Part shown: positions 8,534 to 15,871 of the stretch, piece by piece | Layout: every line of letters begins with the position of its first letter | How positions within the stretch are numbered: position 1 is the first letter of the stretch | Notes under the pieces: model-generated | Told to the model about the DNA's origin: nothing | The model's input: only the letters and a program-made list of their open reading frames with translations | The model's database searches: none | Origin: an uncultured Bacilli bacterium | GTDB lineage: Bacteria > Bacillota_I > Bacilli_A > RF39 > UBA660 | NCBI GenBank assembly: GCA_947629315.1 | Contig: CANRDB010000015.1 | Coordinates: 1 to 34,151, forward strand | Length of the DNA stretch: 34,151 nucleotides | Direction: 5' to 3' | Made by a program: the position numbers and the translations under genes

Positions 8534-9224
8534 AGTTATTTTTATTCTTTATGTATTCGCGAAGCATTTTGGTTAAAGCTCTCTTTTCAATTCTAGATAC
8601 ATAACTTCTAGAAATGTGATAGTATTTGGCAATTTCTTTTTGCGTTAATTTATCCGCATTATTAAGACCATATCGCTTTTCAATAATTTCCCGTTCCCGT
8701 TCTGATAAGACATGTAAATATTCATCAATTCGTTTAATATTATCTTGGTTATGAATATCTAAAGCAAAATCAGGTTCTGGTGTTTTTAAGATATCTAATA
8801 GAGTAATCTCATTTCCTTCCTTATCAAATCCGACGGCTTCATTAATACTAATATTCTTATTATTTCGTTTATTAGCTCGATAGTACATTAAAATTTCATT
8901 TTCAATACAACGGGCAATATAAGTGGTAAGTCTCGTTTTATGACTTTCAGCATAACTATCAATTCCCTTAATCAAGCCAATGGTTCCAATACTAATGAGG
9001 TCATCTTCCTCTTCTTTGCGGTGTTCGTATTTCTTGACGATATGAGCCACTAATCGCAGATTGTGTTCAATTAAAAGATCTCTTGCTTCTTGATTTCCTT
9101 GCCGTGCTTGTTCTAAATAGGTATCTTCTTCCTCTTTGGTAAGAGGGTCAGGAAAGACATTATTCGAATAAGCTGCACAAAATAAATTAAAATCTTTGAA
9201 AATCCATTTTAAAAATCGAAACAT
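8532..9224 (-). CDS. sigK: RNA polymerase sigma factor, SigK type
   Basis: A 230-residue sigma-70 family protein very close to sporulation SigK, the late mother-cell sigma factor. It has a hydrophobic N-terminal stretch of about 20 residues (MFRFLKWIFKDFNLFCAAY) where SigK has its removable pro-sequence. Next come NVFPDPLTKEEE, region 2 (NLRLVAHIVKKYE, DLISIGTIGLIKGI, RCIENEILMYYR), the linker DKEGNEITLLDIL, and region 4 with the helix-turn-helix IAKYYHISRSYVSRIEKRAL. The gene is whole; there is no skin-type interruption as in B. subtilis. AGGAG lies about 8 bases before the ATG. It stands alone between plus-strand genes and no other classic sporulation operon is in the window. It suggests a sporulating organism or recent ancestor; a vegetative role in a non-sporulator is the alternative. 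Confidence 0.9.
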   Translation of the reverse strand: MFRFLKWIFKDFNLFCAAYSNNVFPDPLTKEEEDTYLEQARQGNQEARDLLIEHNLRLVAHIVKKYEHRKEEEDDLISIGTIGLIKGIDSYAESHKTRLTTYIARCIENEILMYYRANKRNNKNISINEAVGFDKEGNEITLLDILKTPEPDFALDIHNQDNIKRIDEYLHVLSEREREIIEKRYGLNNADKLTQKEIAKYYHISRSYVSRIEKRALTKMLREYIKNKNN

Positions 9225-9292
9225 ATATCATACTCCTAATTCAATATATGATAAATTTTTATAAAACATATCTTTTCTAACTAAAACTTTTG

Positions 9293-9301
9293 TGTTATAA
9301 T
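9293..9301 (+). promoter_or_regulatory. Extended -10 promoter of the 194-residue protein gene
   Basis: TGT-TATAAT, with TTTTCT 17 bases upstream at the -35 position. Confidence 0.6.
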
Positions 9302-9323
9302 GTCACTAGGGTAGGCGATAGCG

Positions 9324-9908
9324 ATGAGTTTAAAAAATTTAAAAGATGTAAAATTTGAAAAGTTGAATATGAAGTTAATAGCTGCTATTGGTGTTGTTGT
9401 CATTTTAATTTTAACTGTGCTTTTAATTATTTTCCGTACCAATTTAATAGTGAACCATAAAAAAACGGATAATTCTGATAGCAATAGTACTAGTAACAGT
9501 GTTAGTAATACTGGCTCTAATACAAATACAGGAAGTAATGATACGGGTTCTAATACCGGATCAAACCCTAATCCTTACGAAGATCCAGAAGAGGATAACT
9601 CTACTGGCGTATCCGATGCTGCGAAAAACAGAACGAAGTATGTGGAGAGATTAAATAAAGACGAGAAAGAATATGTTATTAAAGAGAATGTTCGAAATGT
9701 TATCATTGCACAAGAATCCTTACAAAAAGATTGTTCAAAGTATGTTTGTATATTTGATGTACAATATTATAATCTTTATTCTAATAGTGATGAATATGGA
9801 CGTACGTTAAAAAACTGTAGTGGAAAGTTTAAATTCCAGTACTTCCCAGATGAAAAAGATGAAGATAAAAAATATGTCTATGATTTTTCAGATTTAAAAT
9901 GTAAATAA
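9324..9908 (+). CDS. Secreted or membrane-anchored protein with Ser/Asn/Gly linker, unknown function
   Basis: I do not recognise this 194-residue protein. It has a short basic N-terminus, one transmembrane helix (about residues 18-37, LIAAIGVVVILILTVLLIIF) and a low-complexity linker of Asn, Ser, Thr and Gly (about 50-85) made of near-repeats of TGSN. A folded domain of about 100 residues follows. That domain has four Cys (KDCSKYVC, KNCSG and DLKC at the very end), which could form two disulfides outside the cell. No lipobox or sorting motif is present, so it should sit as a single-pass protein with its C-terminus outside. It is transcribed alone: promoter just upstream, terminator just downstream. 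Ribosome site is weak (AGGCGATAGCG). Confidence 0.75.
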   Translation: MSLKNLKDVKFEKLNMKLIAAIGVVVILILTVLLIIFRTNLIVNHKKTDNSDSNSTSNSVSNTGSNTNTGSNDTGSNTGSNPNPYEDPEEDNSTGVSDAAKNRTKYVERLNKDEKEYVIKENVRNVIIAQESLQKDCSKYVCIFDVQYYNLYSNSDEYGRTLKNCSGKFKFQYFPDEKDEDKKYVYDFSDLKCK

Positions 9909-9934
9909 AGTATTTCGTTAGAGATACTTTTTTT
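9907..9934 (+). terminator. Intrinsic terminator after the 194-residue protein gene
   Basis: AAAGTAT and ATACTTT pair around a 10-base loop, followed by a T run. Confidence 0.75.
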
Positions 9935-9935
9935 A

Positions 9936-9944
9936 TGTTATAAT
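9936..9944 (+). promoter_or_regulatory. Extended -10 promoter of recD2
   Basis: TGT-TATAAT directly after the upstream terminator; no recognisable -35. Confidence 0.6.
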
Positions 9945-9962
9945 GAAATAGGTGGTGATTCT

Positions 9963-12179
9963 ATGGAAAACTATGTATTAGGAACTTATCGACAACCTAT
10001 TTTTCAGTCAGAGCGTGGATATGTGATAGGACTGATGAAAGTCAAAGATACAGACATAGAATCGATGAAAGATTATATCAATAAGACAATAACATTTACC
10101 GGTTATTTTCACGAGTTAAATGAACAAGAAAGCTACTATTTTTTTGGAAAAGAAAACTATCATCCTAAATATGGATTTCAATTTCAAGTAGATAGTTACG
10201 AGCGAGTAAAACCGGAAGATAAGGATGGAATTGTTGCCTTTTTATCAAGTGAACTGTTTAAAGGGGTTGGTGAGAAGCTCGCCATTTCGATTGTAGATAC
10301 ATTAGGAGAAACAGCCCTAGAACAGATTTTAGAGGATAAAAATAATTTGTTATTAGTTCCTAAAATGACGATGAAAAAAGCAGATTTGATATATCAAACG
10401 TTAAGTAAATATGAAGAGAGTCACAAAATGATTGTCTATTTAACGGAATTAGGATTTTCTATGCGAGATGCTCTTTTAATATATAATACTTATAAAGGGA
10501 ATACCATGATGATTTTGGAGCATAATATTTATCAGGTGATTGATGATATCGAAGAGATTTCTTTTCCAAAAGTAGATGGGATTGTTAGAACAAAAGAATT
10601 AACCGTTGATGAGGATTTACGGGTCAAAGCCTGTGTTTTGTATGTAGTTCGAGATTTGACTTATCAAAATGGCGATACGTATTTAACATTGCCAGAAATT
10701 ACGGAGGCAGTTTGTCAGTATTTAGGATTTGATATGGATAGTAGGTTGATTGAGGAATTGCTTTGTGAGTTGAACGGGGAAATGAAAGTAGAGATTCAAG
10801 GAGATAAATACTACTTAGAAGAAATTTATGAAGCACAGTATAACATTGTAGAGAAACTTCATCGGCTATTAAAACGAAAAAAGATGACTTATCCTAATTT
10901 GGATAGCGAGTTGGAATCTTTAGAACAAAAAAATGGAATTTCCTATAATGATAAGCAAAAAGAAGCGATTACGAAAGCATTAACGAATAATATAGTTATT
11001 ATTACAGGCGGACCAGGAACAGGAAAAACGACGATAGTAAAAGCAATTGTCGAATTATATCAGATTCTCAATCAATATGAAGATAAACAGATGACAGATA
11101 TAGTTGCTTTATTAGCGCCTACTGGTAGAGCAAGTAAACGTATGAGTGAATCGACTGGTTTTCCAGCTAGTACCATTCATCGCTTTTTAAAATGGAATAA
11201 AGAAAACAATAGTTTTGCGGTAAATGAATATAATCTAGCTAGTAGTAAGTTAGTGATTATTGATGAGGTTAGTATGATTGATTTACCGCTTATGGATAAT
11301 TTACTTAGAGGATTGATGAGTTCTATTCAACTAGTATTGGTAGGAGATTCTAATCAACTTCCTAGTGTCGGGCCAGGAATGATTTTAAAAGATTTGATTG
11401 GTAGTGAAGTAATCGACGTCGTCAAGTTGGATCATCTTTATCGTCAAAAAGAGGATAGTTATATTCCAGAATTAGCTAGAGAGATTAGAGAAAATCAGTT
11501 AGGAGACTTTTTAACAACTAGGGATGATTATACATTTTTAAACTGTTCTTCCCATGGAATTCTTCAAAGTTTACCGAATATTTGTCGTCAAATTTTAGAT
11601 CATGGTTATGACTATAAAAAGATTCAAGTCATGGCTCCGATGTATGCTGGCATGATTGGAATTGATCATCTAAATAAAGTATTACAGGAAGTATTTAATC
11701 CACCGAGTAAAACGAAAAATGAATTAAAGGTAGGAGATGTTACTTTTCGGGAACAAGATAAAGTATTACAATTGGTAAATGTTCCAGATGATAATGTTTT
11801 TAATGGTGATATCGGTATTATTACCTCTATTCGTCATGGTGCGGTTACGAAGAGTGGGAAAAACGAAATTACCATTGACTTTGATGGTAATCTCGTTACT
11901 TATCAACCAAAAGACTTCATCAATATCAAACATGGCTTTATCATTAGTATTCATAAATCACAAGGAAGTGAATTTGATGTTGTTGTCATTCCTGTCAGTC
12001 ATATGTATCAACGTATGCTTTACCGAAAACTCATTTATACAGGAATTACTCGTGCTAAAAAGAAATTGATTTTAATAGGGGAACCAGAAGCATTTACTTA
12101 TAGTGTGCATAATCATCAAGAAAATATTCGAAAAACGGATTTATTAGAAAAATTGGTAGATGTGAGTATAGAATTTTAA
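9963..12179 (+). CDS. recD2: RecD2-type 5'-3' DNA helicase
   Basis: Superfamily 1B helicase of the RecD2/TraA family, found in bacteria lacking RecBCD and linked to replication-fork repair. The 738 residues fit the family. The N-terminal region holds the OB-like start (RGYVIGLMKVK) and HhH-like helices (VGEKLAISIVDTLGETAL; PKMTMKKADLIYQ). The motor has Walker A GGPGTGKTT (from residue 349), LLAPTGRASKRMSE, Walker B VIIDEVSMIDLPLM, GDSNQLPSVGPG and the late motifs IHKSQGSEFDVVVIP and YTGITRAKKKLILIG. The start is preceded by AGGTGGTG. It is monocistronic, with its own promoter. No terminator is obvious after it; a palindrome and a small gene follow. Confidence 0.95.
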   Translation: MENYVLGTYRQPIFQSERGYVIGLMKVKDTDIESMKDYINKTITFTGYFHELNEQESYYFFGKENYHPKYGFQFQVDSYERVKPEDKDGIVAFLSSELFKGVGEKLAISIVDTLGETALEQILEDKNNLLLVPKMTMKKADLIYQTLSKYEESHKMIVYLTELGFSMRDALLIYNTYKGNTMMILEHNIYQVIDDIEEISFPKVDGIVRTKELTVDEDLRVKACVLYVVRDLTYQNGDTYLTLPEITEAVCQYLGFDMDSRLIEELLCELNGEMKVEIQGDKYYLEEIYEAQYNIVEKLHRLLKRKKMTYPNLDSELESLEQKNGISYNDKQKEAITKALTNNIVIITGGPGTGKTTIVKAIVELYQILNQYEDKQMTDIVALLAPTGRASKRMSESTGFPASTIHRFLKWNKENNSFAVNEYNLASSKLVIIDEVSMIDLPLMDNLLRGLMSSIQLVLVGDSNQLPSVGPGMILKDLIGSEVIDVVKLDHLYRQKEDSYIPELAREIRENQLGDFLTTRDDYTFLNCSSHGILQSLPNICRQILDHGYDYKKIQVMAPMYAGMIGIDHLNKVLQEVFNPPSKTKNELKVGDVTFREQDKVLQLVNVPDDNVFNGDIGIITSIRHGAVTKSGKNEITIDFDGNLVTYQPKDFINIKHGFIISIHKSQGSEFDVVVIPVSHMYQRMLYRKLIYTGITRAKKKLILIGEPEAFTYSVHNHQENIRKTDLLEKLVDVSIEF

Positions 12180-12210
12180 CTTTTACGCATAATAAGATTG
12201 TATATAAGTA

Positions 12211-12231
12211 ATTTATATACATTGCAGTCAA
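12211..12231. repeat. AT-rich palindrome upstream of the 50-residue peptide gene
   Basis: GTATATAA, five bases, then TTATATAC: a perfect 8-bp inverted repeat about 25-45 bases before the small gene. It could be an operator or part of its promoter. I estimated position by counting, and it may be off by a base or two. Confidence 0.5.
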
Positions 12232-12254
12232 TGTCTAGTGAGAGGTGATTTAGT

Positions 12255-12407
12255 ATGCAAATGGGAAAAAATGTTGCCCTTGTTGCTCTTGGAGCTGCTG
12301 CTTTATGGATGTACCAGAAGTATAGCAAGCCTGTCATGAGAAAGGCAGAAGAAATAATGAATGATGCTTTAGAAATGGCAGATAAAAAACTAGACGATAT
12401 GATGTAA
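12255..12407 (+). CDS. Small membrane-anchored protein, 50 residues, unknown function
   Basis: A 50-codon gene with a clear ribosome site (GAGGTGA) seven bases before the ATG and a strong terminator starting at its stop codon. The product begins MQMGKNVALVALGAAALWMY, a short membrane-spanning or amphipathic helix. A charged C-terminal helix follows (RKAEEIMNDALEMADKKLDD), which would lie in the cytoplasm or pack on the membrane. The layout vaguely resembles YtxH-type small proteins, but I see no diagnostic motif. Signal, spacing and terminator make it a real gene; function is unknown. Confidence 0.7.
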   Translation: MQMGKNVALVALGAAALWMYQKYSKPVMRKAEEIMNDALEMADKKLDDMM

Positions 12408-12434
12408 GAAAAGCCCAATTAGGGCTTTTCTTAT
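12405..12434 (+). terminator. Terminator of the 50-residue peptide gene
   Basis: TAAGAAAAGCCC, loop AATTA, GGGCTTTTCTTA: a 12-bp perfect stem starting at the stop codon. It is symmetrical and could also stop minus-strand transcripts. Confidence 0.85.
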
Positions 12435-12435
12435 G

Positions 12436-12462
12436 ACAAAAAAATCCCCTAAGGGATTTATT
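12436..12462 (-). terminator. Terminator of the lipoprotein gene
   Basis: On the minus strand AAATCCC, loop TTAG, GGGATTT is followed by a T run, just after the lipoprotein stop codon. Confidence 0.8.
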
Positions 12463-13792
12463 GATAAATTTGATCTTTAATAGTTCCATCTAGAAGTTTA
12501 TAGTAGCTACCATTTGTTACTGTTCCATTGGATACCGTTACTCTAATATAGCGGTCTGTAATCGAATCAAATTTTTCATTTGCTCCGGATACCAAAATCG
12601 CTTGATTATTTTTATCACGAACGGTATAAGTACCATTTTGCTCTGTAATAAAATATCCACCATCATAGATTGTTCTATGAACGACATTTGGAGAATTCTT
12701 ATCATAAGAACTCAAGTAAGAATTATCTGGATTGGATTTAACAGGTTCGAAAAGACGATTACCATTTTTATCAATTACTGTATAATAATAATTAAAACCA
12801 GTGTTTGCGAATACTAACATCGCATATCCTTCTTTGTTAAAACTAACATCGTTGGTAACATTATTATAGGTATTTTTTAAATCGACAATTTTTGCAGTTT
12901 CCAAGTCTACAATAATACTTTGACATACGGTTTCTTGTTTTTCATTGAAATGGCAGTCTTGAATAAAGACAACGCCATTGGCATGAGCAGATATATTGGA
13001 ATAGTCATCATCCTCATAAGGAATTTCTACTTTCTTGTAAGTTCCATCCTCTTTAAAAATATGTAAATAAATTTTATTTTTGGAACCGTACTGAATAGAA
13101 GTGTGGATAGAATATCCATCTTTAAATTTGCCTTCCACTCTTTCCTTAAACTGAATTGTTTTTTGCGTTTTGGTATTAAAGAATGTTTTATTCGTGGAGT
13201 CTAAACTAACCATATTATCGCCATAAGCTTTCATATTTTCGTACTTGTCCGTCTCTTCTTTTAAAACGTATTTTTGATCTTTTAAACTGTATATTCCATA
13301 AAAGGTTTGAGAAGATTGCCAGTCTTCCACTTCACGTTTGGTTAGGATACAGCCATTATCGACAAGTTCTACTTTTTCATATTCCTTTCCATCTTCGTAA
13401 GAAAGGACTACGTTTCCCGTAGAATCGACAATCTGATGTTTTTTACTACTGCTTTCGTCTTGCTTGAATATATATCCATCGATATAGGTTCCAATTCCTG
13501 TATAACTTGTTAAGACTTGTAATGTGTTATCAATTAGATAATGAGTACCATTGGCAGAAACAACCGTTTTTCCATCTTCAAAGTTTCCAAGTGTACCAAT
13601 TTTAATGCCTGTTTTGGCTGTTTCTTGATTGGTACTCTGGTTACTTGTTTGATTGGAAACGTCCTGATTGCTACCTTGATTACTGTTTTGATTGTTAGTC
13701 TGGTTGGTATTTGTTGCTTCTTTCTCGCCACAACCAGTCATGAGCATCAAAGCTATTAAAAAACTGCTCACAACTTTCCAATTTCTTTTCAT
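12458..13792 (-). CDS. Lipoprotein with Asn/Gln/Ser linker and propeller-like repeats
   Basis: A 444-residue protein with a lipoprotein signal: MKRNWK, a hydrophobic stretch, then lipobox LMTGC with Cys at residue 21. It would be processed by signal peptidase II, encoded about 700 bases away by lspA. Next is a linker built from repeats of the NQ(T/G)SNQ kind (about residues 30-60). The rest is beta-rich with recurring patterns such as HQIVDSTGNVVLSYEDG, YTVIDKNGNRLFEP and YTVRDKNNQAILVSG. These resemble WG-type or propeller-like repeats found in extracellular proteins. The ribosome site AAGGAGGG is about 10 bases before the ATG. Function is unknown; a surface-binding role is a guess. Confidence 0.85.
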   Translation of the reverse strand: MKRNWKVVSSFLIALMLMTGCGEKEATNTNQTNNQNSNQGSNQDVSNQTSNQSTNQETAKTGIKIGTLGNFEDGKTVVSANGTHYLIDNTLQVLTSYTGIGTYIDGYIFKQDESSSKKHQIVDSTGNVVLSYEDGKEYEKVELVDNGCILTKREVEDWQSSQTFYGIYSLKDQKYVLKEETDKYENMKAYGDNMVSLDSTNKTFFNTKTQKTIQFKERVEGKFKDGYSIHTSIQYGSKNKIYLHIFKEDGTYKKVEIPYEDDDYSNISAHANGVVFIQDCHFNEKQETVCQSIIVDLETAKIVDLKNTYNNVTNDVSFNKEGYAMLVFANTGFNYYYTVIDKNGNRLFEPVKSNPDNSYLSSYDKNSPNVVHRTIYDGGYFITEQNGTYTVRDKNNQAILVSGANEKFDSITDRYIRVTVSNGTVTNGSYYKLLDGTIKDQIYQ

Positions 13793-13816
13793 TTTTTTAT
13801 TCCCTCCTTTTATTTT

Positions 13817-13825
13817 ATTATATCA
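13817..13825 (-). promoter_or_regulatory. Extended -10 promoter of the lipoprotein gene
   Basis: TGA-TATAAT on the minus strand, about 25 bases before the start. It is divergent from the 13917 promoter. Confidence 0.65.
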
Positions 13826-13893
13826 AAAAAATAGAATGGTGGAAGAAAAAGTATACAGTTCTTTTTGCTTTTTTTAGAAGAATTTTGTTGATT

Positions 13894-13922
13894 TTGTAAT
13901 TTATTTTATTTTGTGATATAAT
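13894..13922 (+). promoter_or_regulatory. Promoter of the SepF-like gene
   Basis: TTGTAA (13894-13899), 17 bases, TATAAT (13917-13922) preceded by TGA. Confidence 0.7.
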
Positions 13923-13945
13923 ACGTATCCGTCGGGGGAGGTAGT

Positions 13946-14425
13946 ATGAAAATGCAAGTATGTCAATCTATAACGGAAAGGTGGAGAAATTTCCGCGTTC
14001 AACATAATCGTTTTGATCAGACAATCGGTAAAGTGGAGCATCACTGTCATTCGTTGATGACAACATTAGTAGATGCGGCTACGATAGAGGGGGTCGTTCA
14101 AAATTCTCCAGTGGAAATGCAAATTAGGGGGATTATTGCTTATAGCACAAAAGATAGTTTTAAAGTAAAGGAACTATTAAAAGAATATGATGCGGTTATC
14201 GTTGATTGTTCTTTATTAAATCCACTAGAAAAAGAAGAGTTTTCAGGACAATTAGCACGTCGTCTATATGAGTTAGGAACTAATTTTGTACCTATTAACG
14301 AAAATGTCTTAGTTTGTGGAAATTCTTATATGGATGTTTCTATTTATTCTAAGGAGCAAACTAAGGAGCAAAAACCGAAAGAACAAAAAATATATCAAAT
14401 AAAAGATTATCAGAGAAGAGTCTAA
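13946..14425 (+). CDS. Possible SepF-like protein, upstream of lspA
   Basis: A 159-residue cytoplasmic protein that I cannot assign firmly. Its second half has the strand-helix-strand order of the SepF core: YDAVIVDCSLL (compare TVVVNLKRV in SepF of this window), then EEFSGQLARRLYELGTNFVP (compare AKRIVDFLSGTIYAIGGD), then INENVLVCG (compare IGGGIFLCTP). The first half (WRNFRVQHNRFDQTIGKVEH) does not match the SepF membrane helix. A Lys/Glu/Gln-rich stretch (KEQTKEQKPKEQK) precedes a basic C-terminus. It is transcribed from its own promoter and ended by its own terminator before lspA. If real, it would be a divergent second SepF-family protein. MinC-like or unrelated folds are alternatives. 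Confidence 0.4.
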   Translation: MKMQVCQSITERWRNFRVQHNRFDQTIGKVEHHCHSLMTTLVDAATIEGVVQNSPVEMQIRGIIAYSTKDSFKVKELLKEYDAVIVDCSLLNPLEKEEFSGQLARRLYELGTNFVPINENVLVCGNSYMDVSIYSKEQTKEQKPKEQKIYQIKDYQRRV

Positions 14426-14450
14426 GTAATTTCTCTTTTCTCTTTTTTTT
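14412..14450 (+). terminator. Terminator between the SepF-like gene and lspA
   Basis: AGAGAAGAG pairs with downstream CTCTTTTCTCT (one bulge), followed by eight T. The T run abuts the lspA -10. Confidence 0.7.
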
Positions 14451-14458
14451 GATATAAT
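14450..14458 (+). promoter_or_regulatory. Extended -10 promoter of lspA-rluD
   Basis: TGA-TATAAT directly on the end of the terminator T run, 16 bases before the lspA ATG. Confidence 0.65.
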
Positions 14459-14473
14459 GGATATGGTGAGAAT

Positions 14474-14944
14474 ATGAAAAAAAAGTTAGTGGTATTAAGT
14501 GTTTTCTTTGTCTTTATTGATCAATTCTTAAAGACTATGATTTCTGGTGCCTTAGAATTAAATCGAGTGGTCGAAATGATCCCTAATTTTTTTTATATTA
14601 CGCATGTTCATAATGAAGGGGCAGCTTGGAGTATGTTAGAGGGAAATACGGTACTGCTTATTTTAATTGCGATAGGAGCTTTGGTAGGAATTTACTTTTC
14701 TTTTATCTATCAGCAAAAAATAAATCATGGGGAAATGCTTATCTATTCTCTGTTAATAGGGGGAATTATCGGCAATTTATTAGATCGAATTCTATTTGGA
14801 TACGTAATCGATTATCTAGGTTTCATTATCTTTGGTTATTATTTTCCAATCTTTAATTTTGCGGATACGGCGATTGTCATTTCTATCATTGGTTTAGCGT
14901 TCCTAATGTTAAAGGAGGAATTATCATGCAAGAAATCCGCATAG
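14474..14944 (+). CDS. lspA: Lipoprotein signal peptidase (signal peptidase II)
   Basis: Membrane aspartyl protease that removes the signal peptide from diacylglyceryl-modified prolipoproteins. The 156 residues contain four hydrophobic helices and all family boxes: the first helix with DQFLK, HVHNEGAAWSML, GGIIGNLLDRI with catalytic Asp104, and FNFADTAI with catalytic Asp131. The ribosome site is GGTGAG. It overlaps rluD by 19 bases, the standard Bacillota arrangement, so the two are translationally coupled. A substrate, the lipoprotein at 12458-13792, lies nearby. Confidence 0.97.
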   Translation: MKKKLVVLSVFFVFIDQFLKTMISGALELNRVVEMIPNFFYITHVHNEGAAWSMLEGNTVLLILIAIGALVGIYFSFIYQQKINHGEMLIYSLLIGGIIGNLLDRILFGYVIDYLGFIIFGYYFPIFNFADTAIVISIIGLAFLMLKEELSCKKSA

Positions 14945-15825
14945 AAGAAAATACTTCGGTTAGAATGGATACCTTTTTAGCAGAACTATTAGAGGTTAGT
15001 CGTAGTAAGATTGCTAAAATGTTGAAAGAACATTGCATTTTGGTAAATAATAAAGAAATGAAAGCCAGTTATTCCTTACAAGCAGGAGATGTTCTTTTGG
15101 TAAAAGATTATGAGGAAGAACAGATGAGTGCAGAACCGGAAGAGATGAGTCTTGATATCGTCTATGAGGACGATGATGTTCTAGTAGTCAATAAAGAAAA
15201 TGGGGTAGTTGTTCATCCAGCGGCTGGAAATTATCATGGTACATTGGTAAATGGATTACTCTATCACGCGAAACATTTAAGTAGTGTGAATGGAGAATTT
15301 CGACCTGGTATTGTTCATCGTATCGATGCCTATACCACTGGACTTTTGATGATAGCGAAAAATGATGAGGCACATGCTTCTTTGGCAGAACAACTCGCTA
15401 ACAAGCAAACTACTAGAAAATATTGGGCCTTGGTATGGGGTGTCATTCCTCATGATACAGGGACTATCGATGCTCCTATTGGTAGAGACGTGAAAGACCG
15501 AAAAAAAATGGCGGTTACCTCTTCTAATAGTAAGCATGCTGTCACTCATTTTCGCGTTTTAAAGCGATATGAACAAGCAACTCTTATTGAGTGTATCTTG
15601 GAAACAGGAAGAACCCATCAAATAAGAGTTCATATGGACTATATTGGGTATCCAATCGTCAATGACCCTGTTTATGGAAAGAGAAAATTAATCGATGATA
15701 GTGGACAGTGTCTGCATGCCAAAATTATTGGATTTCATCATCCAAAAACAGGAGAGTATATGGAATTTGATAGTGAGCTACCAGAATGTTTTCTCCATAT
15801 TCAACGGATGTTTGAAGGGGAATAA
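14926..15825 (+). CDS. rluD: RluA-family 23S rRNA pseudouridine synthase, RluD-like
   Basis: Converts uridines to pseudouridine, probably in 23S rRNA helix 69 as in RluD. The 299-residue protein has an N-terminal S4 RNA-binding domain (RMDTFLAELLEVSRSKIAKMLKE), a linker, and the catalytic domain. The core motif reads HRIDAYTTGLL with catalytic Asp134, slightly off the usual HRLDKDTSGLL. The supporting motifs GRTHQIRVHM and HPKTGEYMEF are intact. AAAGGAGG lies about 7 bases before the ATG, inside the lspA end. It matches ylyB of B. subtilis in position. No terminator is obvious before the rhomboid gene. Confidence 0.93.
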   Translation: MQEIRIEENTSVRMDTFLAELLEVSRSKIAKMLKEHCILVNNKEMKASYSLQAGDVLLVKDYEEEQMSAEPEEMSLDIVYEDDDVLVVNKENGVVVHPAAGNYHGTLVNGLLYHAKHLSSVNGEFRPGIVHRIDAYTTGLLMIAKNDEAHASLAEQLANKQTTRKYWALVWGVIPHDTGTIDAPIGRDVKDRKKMAVTSSNSKHAVTHFRVLKRYEQATLIECILETGRTHQIRVHMDYIGYPIVNDPVYGKRKLIDDSGQCLHAKIIGFHHPKTGEYMEFDSELPECFLHIQRMFEGE

Positions 15826-15826
15826 C

Positions 15827-15855
15827 TTTACTATTCTGAAAAAATATATTACAAT
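15827..15855 (+). promoter_or_regulatory. Promoter of the rhomboid gene
   Basis: TTTACT (15827-15832), 17 bases, TACAAT (15850-15855). It has no TG extension but a fair -35. Confidence 0.6.
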
Positions 15856-15871
15856 ATAGGTGGTGACAAAA

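Noticed and set aside
11779-12069. Open frame of about 96 codons inside recD2
   Set aside because: It is an out-of-frame shadow of conserved recD2 motifs with no ribosome site.
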